Assembly (NCBI GenBank): GCA_019313725.1
Contig: JAFDAT010000188.1
Location: 2,155 to 12,910, forward strand
Source of the DNA: Deltaproteobacteria bacterium
GTDB taxonomy: Bacteria; Desulfobacterota; Desulfobacteria; Desulfobacterales; B30-G6
DNA: 10,756 nucleotides
Reading direction: 5' to 3'
The notes beneath the pieces were generated by a model. It saw only the letters and a list, made by a program, of their open reading frames with translations. It was not told the origin of the DNA and made no database searches. Shown in pieces: positions 6,178 through 10,756 of this stretch (position 1 is its first letter; each line of letters begins with the position of its first letter). Position numbers and translations under genes: made by a program.

Positions 6178-7209
6178 TTATTCGAACGCCAGCAGGCGCT
6201 CTTCGGTGAGTGGATGCGTCGAAAGGTAGTTGGCCCATTTTTGCAAACCTTCCTGTTCCTCGGATCCGGATTGATCTTCGATCCGCCGCATCAGATTGGC
6301 AAAGCGTTTCAAAGGGATGGCGTGGGTGTTCATGCATTCCACAGCATACCGATCCGCCTCGCGTTCGAAATCCCTGGAATACGCCATTTCCGTGAGCAAC
6401 ACCGGCAGCCCTAAAAACAGTTCCGATGATCCGGTGATATCGCCGGTGATGGCAAGGATGGCAAAGCCTAAAATCGAATCCTGGATGATCCTGCGCATCC
6501 CGTGCCGGTGAACCACGTGTCCGATTTCATGGGCCAGCACAGCCGACAGCTCGTCATCATGCTGTGACAGGCGCACCATTTCGTCCGTGAAAACAATCGA
6601 CCCGTCAGGCAGTGCAAACGCATTGGCCCCCAGGTGTTTCCCCTTTCTGAATAGAATCGTCAGCCGGTAATCCGTATGTGCGGCCAACAGCGGCTGAAAA
6701 TGACCCAGCAGTCGTTCGCGGGTAGCGCTGTCCAGCTCCGACGTGGATAAAACAGCTCGGTCCAGCATGGAAACCGTTTGCCGGCTGGCCACGTCCAGTA
6801 CAGAAGACGGCAGCCTGCTTGCGATAATCCTTGCAGCCAGGGGTATGCCGTATTGAACGCCCACCCACAAAAACAACAGGAGTAATACGAGACCGACAGC
6901 AACATATTTAATGCGGCTTTCCAGGCGGTGGACCAGGTAAAGCCAGGAGGTTCGGCTGAACTTCTCCATCAATCGGTCCACCGTATCATTATCATCAGTT
7001 TCCAGTTTTTCCCCACCGGGAAATTGCAGATACCGGGGTGTGTCGGCCAAACGGGAAGATATCTTGATATTGAATTGCGGCAAGGTAACTAGCTGGCGGT
7101 GGTCATCTGTCCGTTCGACATGTACGGCACCGCTGTCATAGACATTGCAGACCACATCCGCCTGCACGGCGGTCCTGCCGTCATACCATTTGCCTCGAAC
7201 AGAAATCAC
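6178..7209 (-). CDS. M48-family zinc metalloprotease, single-pass membrane protein
   Basis: This 343-residue protein has a short N-terminal domain (1-95), one membrane segment (about 101-119) and an M48 peptidase domain. The zinc site is HEIGH at 227-231 with EREAD at 282-286 (Glu282 as likely third ligand, Asp286 conserved). A C-terminal STHP segment (330-333) is also typical of the family. The start is GTG at 7209-7207, overlapping the TGA of the upstream DUF898 gene (GTGA on the minus strand). No separate ribosome site is evident, so translation is likely coupled. Pairing of DUF898/YjgN proteins with M48 peptidases is a recurrent arrangement that I know from other proteobacteria, which suggests a shared envelope role that is not defined. 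The stop is TAA at 6180-6178. Substrate unknown; protease function is well supported by the intact motif. Confidence 0.9.
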   Translation of the reverse strand: MISVRGKWYDGRTAVQADVVCNVYDSGAVHVERTDDHRQLVTLPQFNIKISSRLADTPRYLQFPGGEKLETDDNDTVDRLMEKFSRTSWLYLVHRLESRIKYVAVGLVLLLLFLWVGVQYGIPLAARIIASRLPSSVLDVASRQTVSMLDRAVLSTSELDSATRERLLGHFQPLLAAHTDYRLTILFRKGKHLGANAFALPDGSIVFTDEMVRLSQHDDELSAVLAHEIGHVVHRHGMRRIIQDSILGFAILAITGDITGSSELFLGLPVLLTEMAYSRDFEREADRYAVECMNTHAIPLKRFANLMRRIEDQSGSEEQEGLQKWANYLSTHPLTEERLLAFE

Positions 7210-8567
7210 AGCCCGATGTCCATGTCAAAAAAGTCCCCGAATTCCTCACCCAAAGCACTGACCTGCTTTTCTTCACTGGCCACAAAGCTTTCAGGATCTG
7301 CATCGGCGAAAAGGGTCAGGTGGCCCAGGCGGTAGCGCAGCGTCCGAATTCTGGCCCAGGGTGAAAACAGACCCAGGGTCAGCGCCGTACCCAGGGAGTT
7401 GGTGAAGACCAGCATGAGGTATTCCATAATCTTCAATTCAGACTTGAACCGATTGTGTGACAGGCTGCTGGCATTGTATAAAAGGTTGGTGGTCTTTACC
7501 GAATAAAAAGAGAAGAGGTAGAGGTAAAGCCCGACCATGACCAGAAATATCAGCGGGGCAAATAAAAAACCGGCCCCCACCAGCAGAAGAACGCCGACAA
7601 CAATCGGGATCAGGGCACCGTAAAAAAGCCGGTAATACTCCCTGGCCGAGGCCGTAAAAACAAAGCGGGTGCGCCCATAGGTACTGTTCTCAACGATAAA
7701 TTTTTTCTGGCGCCAGTAAACGTATGGAAAAATCGCCCCCAGGGTAAACACGGCCAGGATCGGCCACAGCATAAAAACGAAGGCAGCCTCCTTCACACGA
7801 CCCTTAAACCCGAACCGAATATTTCTGATGGCGCTGTTGCGGGCGTTGAACATCAGTGTTCGCACCATCACCCACGGGAGGGCTGCTATAAAAATCAGGG
7901 TGAAGAGGATCTCGGCAACCGGGATGAAAATGGAAGCTGCGGAAGAAAGCACAAAAAAACCGATAACGATAAGTCGGCCCTTTAGAATCTTGACCGGGTC
8001 GGCAAGGTATTCGAAAGCGGCGCCTTGCAAGCGGGTATTTCCATAGATGTATTGTTTGCGCCTGACCTTGGCCCATGCGGAATAAATGCCCAGGGTGAGA
8101 ATGGAAAGAATAATGTTCACGACCCAGATCTTGAAGTATTCCCTTCCCGAACCGGTGAACTCAAAAGGAATCGCTGACGGCTCCCACACGCTTTCCGGTT
8201 TGTCGGGCGGCGTTCCCTGTTTTCCGGCAACGCTGTCATCTTTTTCTTTTGCCTGCCCGGAATTAAGTTTGGTAGCCTTTTCTTTGCGCGGGTCGATGTA
8301 CGCATCCTGTAAACTGTCACCGCCCGGGGCAGCCGTGCTCTCTGTCAGCACAATGTCCATCCCCGCACGCTTTAAAGCCATGCCCAGTCTCTTGGCAGTG
8401 GTCTCGTCGGCATTCTTTTTCAGGACAACGCGGCTGCCCTTCAGTATCGCCTCCGCCTGCTTTTCATTGATGGGAAAGGTGGCCATGAGCTTTGATTTTA
8501 CGGCTGAAATTTCAAAACTCGGCAAGAGCCTGCCGCGGTAGACGACATTGTAGCGTATTTCCGGCAT
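7206..8567 (-). CDS. DUF898 (YjgN-type) polytopic membrane protein with an N-terminal soluble domain
   Basis: ATG 8567 has a good ribosome site (AAAGGAGA about 6 nt upstream). Residues 1-75 form a small soluble domain (RYNVVYRGRLLPSFE, then AEAILKGSRVVLKK). It resembles a small domain that heads varied gamma- and deltaproteobacterial proteins; I recall no firm name. A hydrophilic, lysine-rich linker (about 79-130) follows. Residues 134-420 are a DUF898 membrane domain with several hydrophobic segments. A TLG-(I/L/A)-(Y/F)-S-x-W-A-(K/R)-x-R type motif occurs at about 156-170, in a weaker form at 274-288, and at 396-410, suggesting internal repeats. The acidic C-terminus ends EEFGDFFDMDIGL. It overlaps the downstream M48 gene by four bases, so the two form one operon read leftward from the gap before nfo. 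The molecular function of DUF898 is unknown. Confidence 0.85.
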   Translation of the reverse strand: MPEIRYNVVYRGRLLPSFEISAVKSKLMATFPINEKQAEAILKGSRVVLKKNADETTAKRLGMALKRAGMDIVLTESTAAPGGDSLQDAYIDPRKEKATKLNSGQAKEKDDSVAGKQGTPPDKPESVWEPSAIPFEFTGSGREYFKIWVVNIILSILTLGIYSAWAKVRRKQYIYGNTRLQGAAFEYLADPVKILKGRLIVIGFFVLSSAASIFIPVAEILFTLIFIAALPWVMVRTLMFNARNSAIRNIRFGFKGRVKEAAFVFMLWPILAVFTLGAIFPYVYWRQKKFIVENSTYGRTRFVFTASAREYYRLFYGALIPIVVGVLLLVGAGFLFAPLIFLVMVGLYLYLFSFYSVKTTNLLYNASSLSHNRFKSELKIMEYLMLVFTNSLGTALTLGLFSPWARIRTLRYRLGHLTLFADADPESFVASEEKQVSALGEEFGDFFDMDIGL

Positions 8568-8739
8568 TTGGTTCTCCTTTCAAATCCAGGGCAATATTTA
8601 TCACAGTATTTCCCACTATTTTACCCTAAATATCTGCCTGAATAGCATTGGGAGTATATATATCACAATTTTCATAAATTTTCATGCTTGACGGCATACA
8701 GCAATACGTGAAAAATTTATCCGGAAAGGAGAATGCGGC
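8568..8739. promoter_or_regulatory. AT-rich divergent intergenic region between the DUF898 operon and nfo
   Basis: This 172-bp gap must hold promoters for both directions. It is clearly richer in A and T than the flanking genes and contains TATATATA-like runs (8655-8662). On the + strand TTGACG (8688-8693) lies 17 bp before AAAAAT (8711-8716), a possible but very short-leadered promoter for nfo. The nfo ribosome site AAAGGAGA is at 8725-8732. No operator or riboswitch was recognised. Confidence 0.3.
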
Positions 8740-9591
8740 ATGAAGAAAATCGGAGCCCATGTCAGTGCCGGCGGCGGCGTAGAAAACGCCCCGCTCAATG
8801 CCACCCGTATAGGAGCAAAAGCATTTGCCCTGTTTACAAAAAATCAACGCCAGTGGAAAGCCAAGCCCCTGAGCGACGAGAATATCCGTATGTTTCGTGA
8901 AAACTGTGCCGCTGCCGGCTATGGTCCCACAGACATACTACCCCACGATTCGTACCTCATCAACCTGGGGCATCCGGAAAAGGAAGGACTTGCCAAATCA
9001 CGGGCCGCGTTCCTGGATGAATGCCAACGCTGCGAACAGCTCGGCCTGGCCTATCTCAATTTTCACCCGGGAAGCCACCTTAAAAAAGTATCCGTAGACG
9101 AATGCCTCAAACGCATTGCCGAATCGATCAATATCACCCTGAATAAAACCGGAAGTGTAACCGCCGTAATTGAAAACACGGCAGGCCAGGGCAGCAATGT
9201 GGGCTATCGCTTCGAACACCTTGCCGCCATCATCGATCAGGTGGAAGATAAAAACCGGGTGGGCGTCTGCCTCGACACCTGCCATACCTTTACCGCCGGC
9301 TATGACCTCAAAACTGAACAGGGTTACCGGGCGACCTTTGCCGCCTTCGATAATATTGTCGGGTTCAGGTATTTGAGAGGCATGCACCTCAACGACTCGA
9401 AAAAGGAGTATGCCAGCCGTGTCGACCGGCATGCAAGTCTCGGCCAAGGGACTCTCGGCATGGATACCTTCGGTTTTTTGATGAAGGACCCCCGCCTTGA
9501 GGACATCCCCCTGATTCTCGAAACCCCGGATGATACCCTTTGGGCGCAGGAAATAGGGATGCTTTACGGGATGACAGGCGAAACAGCATAA
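8740..9591 (+). CDS. nfo: Endonuclease IV (apurinic/apyrimidinic endonuclease)
   Basis: Endonuclease IV cuts the DNA backbone 5' to abasic sites and removes 3' blocking groups in base excision repair, using three zinc ions. The 283-residue product is close to E. coli Nfo (285), and all nine metal-ligand residues fall at the same numbers: His69 (ILPHDSYL), His109 (NFHPG), Glu145 (VIENTAGQG), Asp179 and His182 (CLDTCH), His216 (MHLNDS), Asp229 and His231 (VDRHASLGQG) and Glu261 (LILETP). The N-terminus KKIGAHVSAGGG is also typical. Start ATG 8740 has AAAGGAGA seven bases upstream; the stop is TAA. It appears to be transcribed alone from the divergent gap; the 188-bp gap after it shows no clear terminator. 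Confidence 0.98.
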   Translation: MKKIGAHVSAGGGVENAPLNATRIGAKAFALFTKNQRQWKAKPLSDENIRMFRENCAAAGYGPTDILPHDSYLINLGHPEKEGLAKSRAAFLDECQRCEQLGLAYLNFHPGSHLKKVSVDECLKRIAESINITLNKTGSVTAVIENTAGQGSNVGYRFEHLAAIIDQVEDKNRVGVCLDTCHTFTAGYDLKTEQGYRATFAAFDNIVGFRYLRGMHLNDSKKEYASRVDRHASLGQGTLGMDTFGFLMKDPRLEDIPLILETPDDTLWAQEIGMLYGMTGETA

Positions 9592-9631
9592 TCTAAAAAT
9601 ATAATATCATCATCCCAACCCGGATAACCGG

Positions 9632-9677
9632 AATTGAATCTCCAACAATCAATATCCAACACCCAATCATCAAGTTC
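9632..9677. repeat. Degenerate short repeat of CCAA/CAAT-type units in the nfo downstream gap
   Basis: The non-coding gap 9592-9779 contains a low-complexity run in which CCAAC, CAATC and CAATATC-like units follow one another (for example CCAACAATCAATATCCAAC at 9642-9660, then ACCCAATCATCAA). On the other strand it reads as repeated TTGG and ATTG units. Similar strings occur between genes in some deltaproteobacterial genomes, by my recollection. No coding potential or clear hairpin is seen. Confidence 0.35.
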
Positions 9678-9779
9678 CGTTTCCTTGGAATTTCTGAAAA
9701 ACACCTTGATACCATGTTGATTATCTTGGGCACATATTTTATATAAACCCCATGGTTGCATAAACTACGCGGGGATTAA

Positions 9780-10244
9780 ATGACCGAACAACCCAAAGAG
9801 ATCATCATTAAAAAAGAGGATGCCGTATTTCGCATGGACGCCAACGGCCGTTGGCACAACCGGCACGGACGCTTTCAGCACAAGAAAGTGATCGACTATT
9901 TCCACGCCTGTATTAAAAAAGACCGGCACGGGTTCTACCTCTCCCAGCAAAAAGACAACTGCATCGAAAAAGTGTACTTCCCCTATGAAGAGACCGCTTT
10001 TTTTGTATTTGATGTGATTATGGACGATGAAATCATCCTCATCCTGAATACAAAAGAACGTCTGAATTTGACGCCGGATGAGCTGTGCATAAACAATGAC
10101 AGCCTGTACATACTTCACGGGGAGGATCTCATAAAGTTTTCAGACCGCAGCATGATGAAAATCGCAGCCTGCATTGAAGACAAGGATGGCGGCTATTATT
10201 TTGTACACCACGAAAAAAGATATGCCATAAAAACAGCGCCATAG
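9780..10244 (+). CDS. Small conserved hypothetical protein, DUF1285-like
   Basis: This 154-residue soluble protein has no signal peptide or membrane segment. ATG 9780 follows a GGGGA element in GCGGGGATTAA. Its first half (FRMDANGRWHNRHG, then FHACIKKDRHGFYL and EKVYFPYEETAFFVFDV) has the layout of DUF1285 proteins: a D-x-x-GRW start, a -x-(K/R)-x-D-x-x-G-x-Y-L strand and an acidic -PF- type segment. The match is by pattern memory and is moderate. The second half seems to repeat the first: HG, then ACI-(E/K)-(D/K), then an HG/GG-(F/Y)-Y-(L/F) strand (residues about 13-56 against 101-150). The stop is TAG at 10242-10244, with the next in-frame stop TGA at 10287-10289, so amber readthrough would add 15 residues. 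Function is unknown. Confidence 0.75.
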   Translation: MTEQPKEIIIKKEDAVFRMDANGRWHNRHGRFQHKKVIDYFHACIKKDRHGFYLSQQKDNCIEKVYFPYEETAFFVFDVIMDDEIILILNTKERLNLTPDELCINNDSLYILHGEDLIKFSDRSMMKIAACIEDKDGGYYFVHHEKRYAIKTAP

Positions 10245-10282
10245 TTTGCTATTGTTGCAACTTTAGGGTTTACAGACGGCAC

Positions 10283-10311
10283 AACCTGATTATGTTCATT
10301 GGAAACAGGTT
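10283..10311 (+). terminator. Weak inverted repeat, possible terminator
   Basis: AACCTG (10283-10288) and CAGGTT (10306-10311) can form a 6-bp stem with a 17-nt loop, followed by only two more T residues. It lies between the DUF1285-like gene and the lipoprotein gene. Stem and tail are both poor, so this is a tentative call. Confidence 0.2.
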
Positions 10312-10343
10312 TTCGAGTATTCAGCTGTATCGGGAGGTTAACC

Positions 10344-10756
10344 ATGAAAAACAGAAAATTTACCCTATTCTTCATCGTCATGCTGGCAGTGAGTTTTTTA
10401 TACGCATGTGCAGGCGGACAGAAATACGGTGCCCTTGGTCCCCAAACCGGTGAAAGCGGCCCAATGACCGTTGCCGATCTGGAAGCCAACTGGGGCGACT
10501 ACCATATTTATTACAACACCTGGTACACTACCAACCCTGCTGCCCTGATGTTCGATCCCAAGGGCAATGCGACTAAACTGACGGGCGATTCCTGGACCCT
10601 CGTTAAAGAGCAGGCCGCTTTTTCTGAGATGATGAAGAAAATTACCTTATCGTACTCCCGTACCCGGGTACTAGCCATCGTCGGGCCTGACAAACAGCTG
10701 CTGGGGTACATGATCACGCCCTCAACGCAACTATACATCAAGGTCGTCGATGAAGA
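10344..10756 (+). CDS. Putative lipoprotein, 3' end cut by window edge
   Basis: ATG 10344 is preceded by GGGAGG at 10332-10337, six bases away, and the frame stays open for 137 codons to the window end. The N-terminus has a positive stretch (KNRK), a hydrophobic core (FTLFFIVMLAVSF) and the lipobox LYAC, with Cys22 as the lipidated residue. Ala23 follows rather than Asp, which by the E. coli rule favours the outer membrane. The mature part (GGQKYGALG, then DLEANWGDYHIYYNTW) has no motif I recognise; later residues 88-131 look like an alpha/beta segment. It is shown as a minus-strand open frame too (10511-10741), but the ribosome site and signal peptide favour the + strand. Function unknown. 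Confidence 0.8.
   Translation, partial: MKNRKFTLFFIVMLAVSFLYACAGGQKYGALGPQTGESGPMTVADLEANWGDYHIYYNTWYTTNPAALMFDPKGNATKLTGDSWTLVKEQAAFSEMMKKITLSYSRTRVLAIVGPDKQLLGYMITPSTQLYIKVVDE

Noticed and set aside
7206..7208. In-frame TGA as a selenocysteine codon
   Set aside because: It overlaps the start of the M48 gene and follows a complete DUF898 protein; no continuing homology is seen.
9620..9631. CCGG-ATAA-CCGG as a terminator for nfo
   Set aside because: Only a 4-bp stem and no T-run after it.
1..10756. tRNA genes (including tRNA-Pyl), CRISPR arrays and insertion sequences
   Set aside because: No cloverleaf, regular spaced repeat or transposase-like frame was found by eye on either strand.

Overview
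The window looks like chromosomal DNA from a sulfate-reducing-type deltaproteobacterium (Desulfobacterota, probably near Desulfobacterales) or a related anaerobe. This is inferred from three things: bacterial methylamine methyltransferases with in-frame amber codons, moderately GC-rich coding DNA beside AT-rich gaps, and a set of housekeeping and DUF proteins of the style common in that group. No rRNA or tRNA gene is present to confirm it.

Left part (1-3830, + strand): a methylated-amine methyltransferase block. It opens with the 3' half of an MttB-superfamily gene that has serine where pyrrolysine would sit. Next is a full trimethylamine methyltransferase gene, mttB (857-2326), with an in-frame TAG at codon 329. 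After it comes a full dimethylamine methyltransferase gene, mtbB (2430-3830), with an in-frame TAG at codon 356. In both genes the reading frame continues past the TAG into the conserved C-terminal part of the family, so each TAG most likely encodes pyrrolysine. Together the enzymes would move methyl groups from tri- and dimethylamine to cognate corrinoid proteins. Those corrinoid proteins, the reactivase and the pyl genes are not in the window. A strong bidirectional hairpin terminator (3841-3883) closes the block.

Middle (3890-8567): a broken minus-strand NUDIX hydrolase gene, then a + strand pair of arfB (rescue of stalled ribosomes) and a membrane-anchored metallophosphoesterase whose ATG directly follows the arfB stop. 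Converging on this pair is a minus-strand operon of a DUF898/YjgN-type membrane protein and an M48 zinc metalloprotease, with overlapping stop and start codons (GTGA).

Right part (8568-10756, + strand): an AT-rich divergent gap, nfo (endonuclease IV, with all zinc ligands at E. coli numbering), a repeat-bearing gap, a small DUF1285-like protein with an apparent internal duplication, and the 5' part of a lipoprotein gene cut by the window end.

The most interesting theme is the dual meaning of TAG. It is read through in mttB and mtbB, yet it also appears to end four of ten genes or gene remnants here, including mttB itself, where a TGA lies six codons downstream.
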